Notes: generated by a model from the letters alone, not told the origin. DNA of 64,000 nt from Cepaea nemoralis (GCA_014155875.1 JACEFZ010027747.1:186001-250000); one strand, 5' to 3'. Counted from the first letter of the stretch, positions 11,437 to 25,335 are shown. Numbers and translations: made by a program.

Positions 11437-12195
11437 TGAGATAGTAGACCATTTTACATATCTAGGATCAGTGGTAAATAGCAAATTATCCCTAGATCAA
11501 GAAATCAACACCAGGAATGGTAAGGCAGCAAAAACAATGAACAGGTTAAGAACAAGAGTCGGGAGAACAGGAAGCTTACTGCCAAAACAAAAGTCCTTGT
11601 CTACCAAGCCTGTGTCCTTAGCACTCTTCTTTATGGCAGTGAAGCCTGGACAACTTACTCACAACAAGAGAAACGTTTAAACAGCTTTCATATGCGGTGT
11701 CTGCGAAGAATACTTGGTATTAAGTGGCAAGACAAAATCACAAATACTGAAGTATTGGAAGCGTCAGGTTGTGTGACGTTTTATTCCATGCTCAGTCTTC
11801 GTAGACTTAGATGGATAGGACACATTAGGAGGATGGATGATGGCAGAATACCAAAAGACATCTTTTTTGGTGAATTACAGATGGGTAGGAGATCTCAGGG
11901 TCGGCCTCTACTACAATACAAAGATGTGTGTAAGCGGGACATGATCGATACACGCATTGACAATGCACATTGGGAGCACGTCGCCGCTGAACGTGTTCTT
12001 TGGAGGGCAACTATTAGAAATGGAATAAAGTCAAAGGAGAAAATGATTGTAGATAAAGCACATACAGAGTGTGAGAGACGTAAGATAGTGCATGGTAGTG
12101 GAAATTACCATGTTTTCACATGCATCCACTGTGGACGAACATTTACAGCGTGAACTGGCCTGATCAGCCACATTAGCCACCGCCATGGGCTGTAG
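11437..12195 (+). mobile_element. LINE ORF2 C-terminus with terminal zinc finger (dead)
   Basis: The fragment encodes FTYLGSVVNSKLSLDQEI, then after a frameshift near 11,590 the YQACVLSTLLYGSEAWTT motif, RCLRRILGIKWQDK, LRRLRWIGHIRRMDDGRIPK and QGRPLLQYKDVCKRD. It ends in a C2H2 finger (CIHC...HISHRH). An in-frame TGA at about 12,152, probably from a CGA arginine codon, now cuts the finger in half; the natural stop would be near 12,195. Reverse-transcriptase catalytic motifs are missing because the copy is 5'-truncated. A relative is at 59-60 kb on the other strand. The exact clade is not resolved by eye. Confidence 0.8.
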
Positions 12196-12200
12196 TTATA

Positions 12201-12963
12201 AGGGTCGTTCATTTGAAACCCGTTCCAATGGCTTTATTACAAAAGCATGAAAGAAACATTAACAGGTGTGGTAGAATTAAACAAAGCATTCATTTTGAAT
12301 GCATTATACACCATGGGTTGGTCAGAAGAAGTCGCCGTAAGCATTCACACAAGCATCCCATTGCTTAGGTAAGAGGCGAATGCCGTCCGCAAAAAAAAAA
12401 AAAGATTGTGGTTGCTCATTGAACCAAGTGTTTTACCGCGTTCATTACGTCTGCATCTGTGTGAAATCGTTGCCCCTTGAGAGTATTTTTTTTAGAGGTC
12501 CGAACAAATGAAAATCACATACATGGTGACAAATCAGAAATATAGGCTGAATGTTGCAGAATTTCCCACTTCTTCCAAGCTAATGCTTCCTGCACGATCT
12601 TTGCAACATGCTGATGAGCATTATCGTGCAAAAAAATCACACTGCGAGAAAGCATGCCGGATCATTTATTCTTGTTGTCACTGCTGTCTTCGACACACAT
12701 TTGTTACCGTACGATGTCTGCATTCTTCGATGAATGTCCACTAGACGACATCCTTCACATTAAAGAAACAAATCACCGCTCTTTGAGCTTCTTTGGACGG
12801 ATTTTGGAACAACACGGCCATTTTCTCAACGGTCAGAAACATAACCTATGCATCATGGGACGATAAGCACGTGCTCTTTTATTCATTGGTCAGTACTTAT
12901 CACATGACTATGGCATGATCATATTCGACGTACTCAATTACGGATTTCAAATGAACGCTCCAA
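12201..12963 (-). mobile_element. Internally deleted mariner-like transposon
   Basis: Imperfect terminal inverted repeats (GGTCGTTCATTTGAAACCCG at the left, its near-complement at 12,941-12,963) sit at TA sites. Minus-strand translation gives an N-terminal helix-turn-helix start (EAQRAVICFFNVKD), then the catalytic-core hallmark FLHDNAHQHVAKIVQEAL, then WEILQHSAYISDLSP and the C-terminal DGIRLLPKQWDACVNAYGD. Mariner elements are usually about 1.3 kb; this one is about 0.76 kb and lacks the segment between the DNA-binding domain and the second catalytic aspartate. Stops and frameshifts are present, so it cannot encode transposase. Confidence 0.8.
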
Positions 12964-15699
12964 ATATATTATGCCTTTCTGAAGCACAATGTAACAAACT
13001 ATCGTCTGTCAAGACTGCAAGGTGCCAATAAAATGATGTGTGTCTGTCTTCTTCTTATACATGTTGTCTTGTTCTTATAAATGTTGTCTTGTTCTTATAT
13101 ATGTTGGTCTTGTTCTGATATATGTTTGTCTTGTTCTGATATATGTTGTCTTGTTCTTATATATGTTGTCTTGTTCTTATATATGTTGCTCTTGTTCTTA
13201 TATATGTTGTCTTGTTCTTATATATGTTGTCTTGTTCTTATATATGTTGTCTTGTTCTTATATATGTTGTCTTGTTCTTATATATGTTGTCTTGTTCTTG
13301 TATATGTTGTCTTGTTCTTATATATGTTGTCTTGTTCTTATATATGTTGTCTTGTTCTTATATATGTTGTCTTGTTCTTATATATGTTGTCTTGTTCTTA
13401 TATATGTTGCTCTTGTTCTTATATATGTTGTCTTGTTCTTATATATGTTGTCTTGTTCTTATATATGTTGTCTTGTTCTTATATATGTTGTCTTGTTCTT
13501 ATATATGTTGTCTTGTTCTTATATATGTTGTCTTGTTCTTATATATGTTGTCTTGTTCTTATATATGTTGTCTTGTTCTTATATATGTTGTCTTGTTCTT
13601 ATATATGTTGCTCTTGTTCTGATATGTGTTGTCTTGTTCTTATATATGTTGTCTTGTTCTTATATATGTTGTCTTGTTCTTATATATGTTGCTCTTGTTC
13701 TTATATATGTTGTCTTGTTCTTATATATGTTGTCTTGTTCTTATATATGTTGTCTTGTTCTTATATATGTTGTCTTGTTCTTATATATGTTGCTCTTGTT
13801 CTTATATATGTTTGCTCTTGTTCTTATATATGTTGTCTTGTTCTTATATATGTTGTCTTGTTCTTATATATGTTGTCTTGTTCTTATATATGTTGTCTTG
13901 TTCTTATATATGTTGTCTTGTCTTATATATGTTGTCTTGTTCTTATATATGTTGCTCTTGTTCTTATATATGTTGTCTTGTTCTTATATATGTTGTCTTG
14001 TTCTTATATATGTTGTCTTGTTCTTATATATGTTGTCTTGTTCTTATATATGTTGTCTTGTTCTTATATATGTTGTCTTGTTCTGATATATGTTGTCTTG
14101 TTCTTATATATGTTGTCTTGTTCTTATATATGTTGTCTTGTTCTTATATATGTTGTCTTGTTCTTATATATGTTGTCTTGTTTCTTATATATGTTGCTCT
14201 TGTTCTTATATGTTGCTCTTGTTCTTATATATGTTGTCTTGTTCTTATATATGTTGTTCTTGTTCTTATATATGTTGTCTTGTTCTTATATATGTGTCTT
14301 TGTTCTCTATCTATGTGTCATTGTTCTTATATATGTTGCTCTTGTTCTTATATATGTTGTCTTTTCTTATATATGTTGCTCTTGTTCTTATATATGTTGT
14401 CTTGTTCTTATATATGTTGTCTTGTTCTTATATATGTTGCTCTTGTTCTTATATATGTTGTCTTGTTCTTATATATGTTGTCTTGTTCTTATATATGTTG
14501 CTCTTGTTCTTATATATGTTGTCTTGTTCTTATATATGTTGCTCTTGTTCTTATATATGTTGTCTTGTTCTTATATATGTTGTCTTGTTCTTATATATGT
14601 TGCTCTTGTTCTTATATATGTTGTCTTGTTCTTATATATGTTGTCTTGTTCTTATATATGTTGCTCTTGTTCTTATATATGTTGTCTTGTTCTTATATAT
14701 GTTGCTCTTGTTCTTATATATGTTGTCTTGTTCTTATATATGTTGTCTTGTTCTTATATATGTTGTCTTGTTCTTATATATGTTGCTCTTGTTCTTATAT
14801 ATGTTGTCTTGTTCTTATATATGTTGTCTTGTTCTTATATATGTTGTCTTGTTCTTATATATGTTGTCTTGTTCTTATATATGTTGTCTTGTTCTTATAT
14901 ATGTTGCTCTTGTTCTTATATATGTTGCTCTTGTTCTTATATATGTTGTCTTGTTCTTATATATGTTGCTCTTGTTCTTATATATGTTGTCTTGTTCTAT
15001 ATATGTTGTCTTGTTCTTATATATGTTGTCTTGTTCTTATATATGTTGTCTTGTTCTTATATATGTTGTCTTGTTCTTATATATGTTGTCTTGTTCTTAT
15101 ATATGTTGTCTTGTTCTTATATATGTTGTCTTGTTCTTATATATGTTGTCTTGTTCTTATATATGTTGCTCTTGTTCTTATATATGTTGCTCTTGTTCTT
15201 ATATATGTTGTCTTGTTCTTATATATGTTGTCTTGTTCTTATATATGTTGTCTTGTTCTTATATATGTTGTCTTGTTCTTATATATGTTGTCTTGTTCTT
15301 ATATATGTTGTCTTGTTCTTATATATGTTGTCTTGTTCTTATATATGTTGTCTTGTTCTTGTATATGTTGTCTTGTTCTTGTATATGTTGTCTTGTTCTT
15401 ATATATGTTGTCTTGTTCTTATATATGTTGCTCTTGTTCTTATATATGTTGTCTTGTTCTTATATATGTTGTCTTGTTCTTATATATGTTGTCTTGTTCT
15501 TATATATGTTGTCTTGTTCTTATATATGTTGTCTTGTTCTTATATATGTTGTCTTGTTCTTATATATGTTGCTCTTGTTCTTATATATGTTGTCTTGTTC
15601 TTATATATGTTGCTCTTGTTCTTATATATGTTGTCTTGTTCTTATATATGTTGTCTTGTTCTTATATATGTTGCTCTTGTTCTTATATATGTTGTCTTG

Positions 15700-16720
15700 T
15701 TCTTACTATAGTGTTGACTCGTGTTCTAGTATATGTATGCTCCTTGTTCCTTATATATGTTGTTCTTGTTTCATCCTATATATCGGTTGTCTTGTTCTTA
15801 TATTATGTTGCTCTTGTTCTTATATATGTTGCTCTTGGTTCTATATATGTTGTCCTTGTTCTTCCTATATGTGGCTACTTGTTCTTATAATATGTTGTCT
15901 CGTTCTTATATATGTTGTCCTTGTCTATATATGTTGCTCCTTGTTCTTATATATGTTGTCTATGTTACTTATATATGTTGCTCTTTGTTCTCTATATATG
16001 TTGTCTTGTTCTTATATAGTGTTGCTCTTGTTCCTATATATGTTGTCTTGTGTCTTATATATTGGGGTTTTTTTGCTCCTTGTTCTATATATGTTGTCTT
16101 GTTCTTATATATGTTGTCTTGTTCTTATATACTGTTGTCTTGTTCTTATATATGTCTGTTCTGTTCTTATATATGTTTGCTCTTGTTTTCCTTATATATG
16201 TTGTCTCTTCGGTCTTATATATGTTGCTCTTGCTCTATATATGTTGCTCTTGTTCTTATATATGTTGTCTTGTTCTTATTTATGTTGCTCTTGTTCTTAT
16301 ATATGTTGTCTTGTTCTTATTTATGTTGCTCTTGTTCTTATATATGTTGTCTTGTTCTTATATATGTTGTCTTGTTCTTATATATGTTGCTCTGTTCTTA
16401 TATATGTTGCTCTTTGTTCTTATATATGTTGTCTTGTTCTTATATATGTTGTCTTGTTCTTATATATGTTTTCTTGTTCTTATATATGTTGCTCTTGTTC
16501 TTATATCTGTTGTCCTTGTTCTTATCTATTTTGTCTCTTGTTCTTATATATGTTGCTCTTGGTTCTTATATATGTTTCTGCTATTTGTCTTATATATGAT
16601 TGTCTTGTTCTATAAGATGTTGTTCTTGTCTTTCTTATTATGTTGCTCTTTGTTCTTATATAGTTGCCTTGTTCTTATATATGTTGGTCCTTGTTCGTAT
16701 ATATGTTGAGTTCATTGTTC
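15700..16720. other. Insertion-rich zone in the 20-bp array
   Basis: Units are broken by scattered single-base insertions and substitutions at irregular places, unlike the clean units on both sides. This looks like unpolished long-read consensus rather than normal decay, though real divergence is possible. Confidence 0.6.
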
Positions 16721-17759
16721 TTTATATATGTTGTCTTGTTCTTATATATGTGCTCTTGTTCTTATATATGTTGTCTTGTTCTTATATATGTTGCTCTTGT
16801 TCTTATATATGTTGTCTTGTTCTTATATATGTTGCTCTTGTTCTATATATGTTGTCTTGTTCTTAATATATGTTGCTATTGTTCTTATATATGTTGTCTT
16901 GTTCTTATATACTGTTGTCTTGTTCTTATATATGTTGTCTTGTTCTTGTATATGTTGTCTTGTTCTTATATATGTTGCTCTTGTTCTTATATATGTTGCT
17001 CTTGTTCTTATATATGTTGCTCTTGTTCTTATATATGTTGTCTTGTTCTTGTATATGTTGTCTTGTTCTTATATATGTTGTCTTGTTCTTATATATGTTG
17101 TCTTGTTCTTATATATGTTGCTCTTGTTCTTATATATGTTGTCTTGTTCTTATATATGTTGTCTTGTTCTTATATATGTTGCTCTTGTTCTTATATATGT
17201 TGCTCTTGTTCTTATATATGTTGTCTTGTTCTTATATATGTTGTCTTGTTCTTATATATGTTGCTCTTGTTCTTATATATGTGTCTTGTTCTTATATATG
17301 TTGTCTTGTTCTTATATATGTTGTCTTGTTCTTATATATGTTGCTCTTGTTCTTATATATGTGCTCTGTTCTTATATATGTTGTCTTGTTCTTATATATG
17401 TTGTCTTGTTCTTATATATGTTGCTCTTGTTCTTATATATGTTGTCTTGTTCTTATATATGTTGTCTTGTTCTTATATATGTTGTCTGTTCTTATATATG
17501 TTGTCTTGTTCTTATATATGTTGTCTTGTTCTTATATATGTTGTCTTGTCTTATATATGTTGCTCTTGTTCTTATATATGTTGTCTTGTTCTTAATATGT
17601 TGCTCTTGTTCTTATATATGTTGTCTTGTTCTTATATATGTTGCTCTTGTTCTTATATATGTTGTCTTGTTCTTATATATGTTGTCTTGTTCTTATATAT
17701 GTTGTCTTGTTCTTATATATGTTGTCTTGTTCTTATATATGTTGTCTTGTTCTTATATA

Positions 17760-18935
17760 TGTTTCTTGTTCTTATTATGTTGTTTTTATATATGTTGTTT
17801 GTTCTTATATATGTTGTCTTGTTCTTATATATGTTGTCTTTTTATTATTGTCTTGTTTTTTTTGTTTCTTATATTGTTGTCTTTGTTTTATGTTGTCTTG
17901 TTCTTATATATGTTGTCTTGTTTTTATATGTTGTCTTGTTCTTTATATGTTGTCTTGTTTTATATATGTTGTTTGTTCTTTATATGTTTCTTGTTTTATA
18001 TATTTGTTTGTTCTTATATTATGTTGTCTTTTTTCTTATTTTTGTCTTGTTCTTATATATGTTGTTTTTCTTATATTGTTTCTTGTTTTATATATGTTGT
18101 CTTGTTCTTATATATTTTTGTTCTTATATTGTTGTCTTGTTCTTTATATGTTGTCTTGTTTATTATGTTTCTTTTTATATATGTTGTCTTGTTTTATATA
18201 TGTTGTCTTGTTTTATATTGTTGTCTTGTTCTTATATTGTTGTCTTGTTTTATATGTTGTCTTGTTCTTATATATGTTTCTTGTTTCTTATATTTGTCTT
18301 GTTCTTTATTGTTGTCTTGTTTTTGTTTTTTTTTATATGTTTCTTGTTCTTATATTGTTGTCTTGTTCTTTATTGTTGTCTTGTTCTTTATATGTTGTCT
18401 TTTCTTATATATGTTGTCTTGTTCTTATATATGTTGTCTTGTTTTTATTGTTGTCTTGTTCTTTATATATGTTGTCTTGTTCTTATATATTTTCTTTTAT
18501 ATATGTTGTCTTGTTCTTATATTGTTTCTTGTTTATATTTTTTGTTTTTTATTATTTGTTTTTTTATATATTTGTTTGTTTTTATTGTTGTTTGTTCTTA
18601 TATTGTTGTCTTTTCTTATATATGTTGTTTTTCTTATATATGTTGTCTTGTTTTTATATGTTTTTGTTCTTATTATGTTGTCTTTCTTATATTGTTGTCT
18701 TGTTCTTTATATGTTGTCTTGTTCTTATATATGTTTCTTGTTTATATGTTGTTTTCTTATATATGTTGTCTTGTTCTTATTATGTTGTCTTGTTCTTATT
18801 ATGTTGTCTTGTTCTTATATATGTTGTCTTGTTTTATATATGTTTTTTTCTTATATTGTTTTTCTTTATATGTTGTCTTGTTCTTATATATGTTGTCTTG
18901 TTCTTATATATGTTTCTTGTTTTTTATTGTTGTCT
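17760..18935. other. Deletion-rich zone in the 20-bp array
   Basis: Units are shortened by loss of C, T and AT steps, leaving strings such as TTGTTTTATATATGTTGT, while sequence from 18,937 onward returns abruptly to perfect units. Probable consensus error at low coverage. Confidence 0.6.
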
Positions 18936-21900
18936 TGTTCTTATATATGTTGTCTTGTTCTTATATATGTTGTCTTGTTCTTATATATGTTGTCTTGTTC
19001 TTATATATGTTGTCTTGTTCTTATATATGTTGTCTTGTTCTTATATATGTTGTCTTGTTCTTATATATGTTGTCTTGTTCTTATATATGTTGTCTTGTTC
19101 TTATATATGTTGTCTTGTTCTTATATATGTTGTCTTGTTCTTATATATGTTGTCTTGTTCTTATATATGTTGTCTTGTTCTTATATATGTTGTCTTGTTC
19201 TTATATATGTTGTCTTGTTCTTATATATGTTGTCTTGTTCTTATATATGTTGTCTTGTTCTTATATATGTTGTCTTGTTCTTATATATGTTGTCTTGTTC
19301 TTATATATGTTGTCTTGTTCTTATATATGTTGTCTTGTTCTTATATATGTTGTCTTGTTCTTATATATGTTGTCTTGTTCTTATATATGTTTCTTGTTCT
19401 TATATATGTTGTCTTGTTCTTATATATGTTGTCTTGTTCTTATATATGTTGTCTTGTTCTTATATATGTTGTCTTGTTCTTATATATGTTGTCTTGTTCT
19501 TATATATGTTGTCTTGTTCTTATATATGTTGTCTTGTTCTTATATATGTTGTCTTGTTCTTATATATGTTGTCTTGTTCTTATATATGTTGTCTTGTTCT
19601 TATATATGTTGTCTTGTTCTTATATATGTTGTCTTGTTCTTATATATGTTGTCTTGTTCTTATATATGTTGTCTTGTTCTTATATATGTTGTCTTGTTCT
19701 TATATATGTTGTCTTGTTCTTATATATGTTGTCTTGTTCTTATATATGTTGTCTTGTTCTTATATATGTTGTCTTGTTCTTATATATGTTGTCTTGTTCT
19801 TATATATGTTGTCTTGTTCTTATATATGTTGTCTTGTTCTTATATATGTTGTCTTGTTCTTATATATGTTGTCTTGTTCTTATATATGTTGTCTTGTTCT
19901 TATATATGTTGTCTTGTTCTTATATATGTTGTCTTGTTCTTATATATGTTGTCTTGTTCTTATATATGTTGTCTTGTTCTTATATATGTTGTCTTGTTCT
20001 TATATATGTTGTCTTGTTCTTATATATGTTGTCTTGTTCTTATATATGTTGTCTTGTTCTTATATATGTTGTCTTGTTCTGATATATGTTGTCTTGTTCT
20101 TATATATGTTGTCTTGTTCTTATATATGTTGTCTTGTTCTTATATATGTTGTCTTGTTCTTATATATGTTGTCTTGTTCTTATATATGTTGTCTTGTTCT
20201 TATATATGTTGTCTTGTTCTTATATATGTTGTCTTGTTCTTATATATGTTGTCTTGTTCTTATATATGTTGTCTTGTTCTTATATATGTTGTCTTGTTCT
20301 TATATATGTTGTCTTGTTCTTATATATTTGTCTTGTTCTTATATATGTTGTCTTGTTCTTATATATGTTGTCTTGTTCTTATATATGTTGTCTTGTTCTT
20401 ATATATGTTGTCTTGTTCTTATATATGTTGTCTTGTTCTTATATATGTTGTCTTGTTCTTATATATGTTGTCTTGTTCTTATATATGTTGTTTTTTATAT
20501 ATGTTGTCTTGTTCTTATATATGTTGTCTTGTTCTTATATATGTTGTCTTGTTCTTATATATGTTGTCTTGTTCTTATATATGTTGCTCTTGTTCTTATA
20601 TATGTTGTCTTGTTCTTATATATGTTGTCTTGTTCTTATATATGTTGTCTTGTTCTTATATATGTTGTCTTGTTCTTATATATGTTGTCTTGTTCTTATA
20701 TATGTTGTCTTGTTCTTATATATGTTGTCTTGTTCTTATATATGTTGTCTTGTTCTTATATATGTTGCTCTTGTTCTTATATATGTTGTCTTGTTCTTAT
20801 ATATGTTGTCTTGTTCTTATATATGTTGTCTTGTTCTTATATATGTTGTCTTGTTCTTATATATGTTGTCTTGTTCTTATATATGTTGTCTTGTTCTTAT
20901 ATATGTTGCTCTTGTTCTTATATATGTTGCTCTTGTTCTTATATATGTTGTCTTGTTCTTATATATGTTGTCTTGTTCTTATATATGTTGTCTTGTTCTT
21001 ATATATGTTGTCTTGTTCTTATATATGTTGTCTTGTTCTTATATATGTTGCTCTTGTTCTTATATATGTTGTCTTGTTCTTATATATGTTGCTCTTGTTC
21101 TTATATATGTTGTCTTGTTCTTATATATGTTGTCTTGTTCTTATATATGTTGTCTTGTTCTTATATATGTTGTCTTGTTCTTATATATGTTGTCTTGTTC
21201 TTATATATGTTGTCTTGTTCTTATATATGTTGTCTTGTTCTTATATATGTTGTCTTGTTCTTATATATGTTGTCTTGTTCTTATATATGTTGTCTTGTTC
21301 TTATATATGTTGTCTTGTTCTTATATATGTTGTCTTGTTCTTATATATGTTGTCTTGTTCTTATATATGTTGTCTTGTTCTTATATATGTTGTCTTGTTC
21401 TTATATATGTTGTCTTGTTCTTATATATGTTGTCTTGTTCTTATATATGTTGTCTTGTTCTTATATATGTTGTCTTGTTCTTATATATGTTGTCTTGTTC
21501 TTATATATGTTGTCTTGTTCTTATATATGTTGTCTTGTTCTTATATATGTTGCTCTTGTTCTTATATATGTTGTCTTGTTCTTATATATGTTGTCTTGTT
21601 CTTATATATGTTGTCTTGTTCTTATATATGTTGTCTTGTTCTTATATATGTTGTCTTGTTCTTATATATGTTGTCTTGTTCTTATATATGTTGTCTTGTT
21701 CTTATATATGTTGTCTTGTTCTTATATATGTTGTCTTGTTCTTATATATGTTGTCTTGTTCTTATATATGTTGTCTTGTTCTTATATATGTTGTCTTGTT
21801 CTTATATATGTTGTCTTGTTCTTATATATGTTGTCTTGTTCTTATATATGTTGTCTTGTTCTTATATATGTTGTCTTGTTCTTATATATGTTGTCTTGTT

Positions 21901-23406
21901 CTTATATATGTTGTCTTGTTCTTATATATGTTGTCTTGTTCTTATATATGTTGTCTTGTTCTTATATATGTTGTCTTGTTCTTATATATGTTGTCTTGTT
22001 CTTATATATGTTGTCTTGTTCTTATATATGTTGTCTTGTTCTTATATATGTTGTCTTGTTCTTATATATGTTGTCTTGTTCTTATATATGTTGTCTTGTT
22101 CTTATATATGTTGTCTTGTTCTTATATATGTTGTCTTGTTCTTATATATGTTGTCTTGTTCTTATATATGTTGTCTTGTTCTTATATATGTTGTCTTGTT
22201 CTTATATATGTTGTCTTGTTCTTATATATGTTGTCTTGTTCTTATATATGTTGTCTTGTTCTTATATATGTTGTCTTGTTCTTATATATGTTGTCTTGTT
22301 CTTATATATGTTGTCTTGTTCTTATATATGTTGTCTTGTTCTTATATATGTTGTCTTGTTCTTATATATGTTGTCTTGTTCTTATATATGTTGTCTTGTT
22401 CTTATATATGTTGTCTTGTTCTTATATATGTTGTCTTGTTCTTATATATGTTGTCTTGTTCTTATATATGTTGTCTTGTTCTTATATATGTTGTCTTGTT
22501 CTTAATGTTGTCTTGTTCTTATATATGTTGTCTTGTTCTTATATATGTTGTCTTGTTCTTATATATGTTGTCTTGTTCTTATATATGTTGTCTTGTTCTT
22601 ATATATGTTGTCTTGTTCTTATATATGTTGTCTTGTTCTTATATATGTTGTCTTGTTCTTATATATGTTGTCTTGTTCTTATATATGTTGTCTTGTTCTT
22701 ATATATGTTGTCTTGTTCTTATATATGTTGTCTTGTTCTTATATATGTTGTCTTGTTCTTATATATGTTGTCTTGTTCTTATATATGTTGTCTTGTTCTT
22801 GTATATGTTGTCTTGTTCTTGTATATGTTGTCTTGTTCTTATATATGTTGTCTTGTTCTTGTATATGTTGTCTTGTTCTTGTATATGTTGCTCTTATTCT
22901 TATATATGTTGTCTTGTTCTTATATATGTTGTCTTGTTCTTATATATGTTGTCTTGTTCTTATATATGTTGTCTTGTTCTTATATATGTTGTCTTGTTCT
23001 TATATATGTTGTCTTGTTCTTATATATGTTGTCTTGTTCTTGTATATGTTGTCTTGTTCTTATATATGTTGTCTTGTTCTTATATATGTTGTCTTGTTCT
23101 TATATATGTTGTCTTGTTCTTATATATGTTGTCTTGTTCTTATATATGTTGTCTTGTTCTTATATATGTTGTCTTGTTCTTATATATGTTGTCTTGTTCT
23201 TATATATGTTGTCTTGTTCTTATATAATATAAGAAAAAAATACCACTGGATGAAACTATAAGAACATATACCTACAAAAAGAAATAGTAAGAGAAACATT
23301 GAATGTTTTTGTCCTCATTAAATTCTGTGAGGTCATCTCAGTACCACCATATGGGACTCAGGGGCTTCGCTGAGAAAGTAAAGGCGGTAGACCTTATACT
23401 GACCAT

Positions 23407-23776
23407 ATGACCACCGCCACTTCCACCACCACCACTATCACCACCACCACTTCCGCACTTCCACCACCACCACTGTCACCGCCACCACTTCCACCACTAC
23501 CACTATCACCACCACCACTTCCACCACCATCACCACCACCACTTCCGCACTACCACCACCACCACTGTCACCACCACCACTTCCATCACCTCCACCATCA
23601 CCACTTTCCACCACCATCACCACCACCACTTCTGCACTTCCACCACCATAACTGTCACGACCACCACTTCCGACACCACCACCATCACCACCTCCACTTC
23701 CAACACCGCCATTGGCACCACCACCATCACCACCACCATCACCATCACCACCACCATCACCACCACCACAACCAGA
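23407..23776. repeat. CCA/CCATCA-rich minisatellite
   Basis: Interspersed CCACCACCACTTCCACCACC and CACCATCA units over about 370 bp. The reading frames it opens (His/Pro-rich on +, Val/Gly-rich on -) are compositional. Confidence 0.9.
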
Positions 23777-24335
23777 CAGGTGTGCAATAGGGGCGGGGGA
23801 AGGCCTGACATCTTATCTCGACGATGAACCTAAGGCTTTGACGTGTCATGGGGCTGTACTTGATCTTGGCTCCCCTGCTGTTTTCACCAAGCTAACACCA
23901 TGTTGTGTCTGTACAGGGTGGCGTTGGAAAGCTTCAGATTTCTGTTGTCTATTTCACAAGTTCTTGTCTATAACAAGAAGAAACTAATCATCATTCTAGA
24001 GTATCTGTCCCTATGGGATCATGGCTGTTGGGAGGAGGAGGGGGGATCATGCTGCATCGGCAACATATGGTATCTAGATTTTAGCCAGGATTTGGGCTAT
24101 GTCATGTACATCTCTATTCATCAAACTGTCGCCTGTCAAGACAGCAAAGTGCCAGTCAGTCAATGTTCAACATTCGTGAACTTTGGTTTTGACTTCATCA
24201 ATGTTGTGATCTTCTTAACTTCTCTGCCAATTAACCCACATTTGGGTGGTTGAAGTGTCAAGATGAACGCTGATGCAGTCAAGAGCTTCTCACGCCGTTT
24301 ATCTTCCTACGGGTATCGCAATACCACAGCCTGTG
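23777..24335. other. Stretch without a supported gene
   Basis: Contains a short segment (CTGTCAAGACAGCAAAGTGCC near 24,133) resembling CTGTCAAGACTGCAAGGTGCC at 13,005, so part is dispersed repeat. No exon or RNA gene recognised. Confidence 0.4.
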
Positions 24336-24339
24336 GATT

Positions 24340-25335
24340 CTCTAGTTACAACTCCACACTTGACACTTTATCTGCTAGGTATAACTCGGCACCCGCTCTA
24401 AAATTAACACGTTAAGTGTCATACAACTGAAACCCTTCGTTTCACACTTTGTTTGTTTAACGACTGACACGTTACATTCAACACTTCCTGTGCTAGACAA
24501 GTGACACTCCACATTTGAGACACTTTATGATAGACAATAACGCTCTATAATTATCACTTTTATGATAAACAACTGATACTATATTTGACACATTTAAGCT
24601 AAACAATTGACACGCTACATGCGAGACACTTTATGCTTGGCCAGTGGTTCTCAACCTGTTTTTGGCTCATGCACACCTTCACCATATGTTCCGAATGTCA
24701 TTCCCCCCCCCTTTCGTATTTCCTCCCTATAAATCTCCCCCCCTTCCACACACACACACACAACAGTATACGTAAAATGGAAGCTAAATTTAATAATACA
24801 TACTAGAACAAGTCTATACGTCTTCATAAAACGTGATTTGCAGGTCTACTTACGTTATAAAACGAATTTCAGAAAAGCGAGAAGTATAGAACTGTAAAGT
24901 GTGGAGAGAAAAACAATTTCAAATAATCAGTTCTTGTATTAACACTATCTTGAAATAATCTTAATTCCCGCGCTGGAAACCCCTAAATTCTCTCCCCCCC
25001 CCCACCCCAGGGAGAGGGGGGGGGGTGGTAAATTCCCCATCAGTTGAGAACCACTGTGCTAGACCACTGGCACTCCATATCTAAGACACTTTATGCTAGA
25101 AAACCAAAACTCCATTTGACACTCTTATGCTAGACAGCTGACACTACATTTGACACTTTTAAGCTAGACAACTGACAATCTATATCTAGGACACTGTATG
25201 CTAGACAACTGACACTCCACATCTGAAACATTTTATACTAGACAACTGACAGTCCTGATCCAAAACACTTTATGCTAGACAATTGGCACTAGGCATGTGA
25301 GACACTTTTATTCTAGACAACTGACACCCAACCTA
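24340..25335. repeat. Degenerate tandem repeat, about 35-40 bp, interrupted by a MITE
   Basis: Diverged units around ACTTTATGCTAGACAACTGA run on both sides of the hAT-type insertion at 24,642-25,056. No coding capacity. Confidence 0.75.
24642..25056. mobile_element. hAT-type MITE with 8-bp target duplication
   Basis: The ends are CAGTGGTTCTCAAC and GTTGAGAACCACTG, the classic hAT terminal inverted repeat. Flanking 8-mers TGCTTGGC and TGCTAGAC agree at 6 of 8 positions and derive from the surrounding tandem unit. About 415 bp, with poly-C and poly-G runs and a short CA tract inside; no transposase. Confidence 0.85.

Larger units (their letters stand above)
13048..23226. repeat. Giant 20-bp minisatellite, about 500 units
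   Basis: The unit is TTGTTCTTATATATGTTGTC. A 21-bp variant (TTGCTCTTG instead of TTGTCTTG at the junction) is common at 13.0-15.7, 16.7-17.7 and 20.6-21.6 kb and rare elsewhere, so the array has distinct homogenised domains (for example 18.93-20.5 and 21.6-22.8 kb). The plus-strand unit has no stop in any frame and 20 is not divisible by three, so each frame cycles through the same 20-residue peptide and gives reading frames up to about 2,187 codons; these have no start context, composition or conservation typical of a gene. Confidence 0.97.

Noticed and set aside
13040..23261. Very long + strand reading frames (up to about 2,187 codons) with a membrane-like repeat peptide
   Set aside because: They arise because the 20-bp unit lacks stops in all three frames. 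All frames encode the same cycle, and no splice, start or conservation evidence supports translation.
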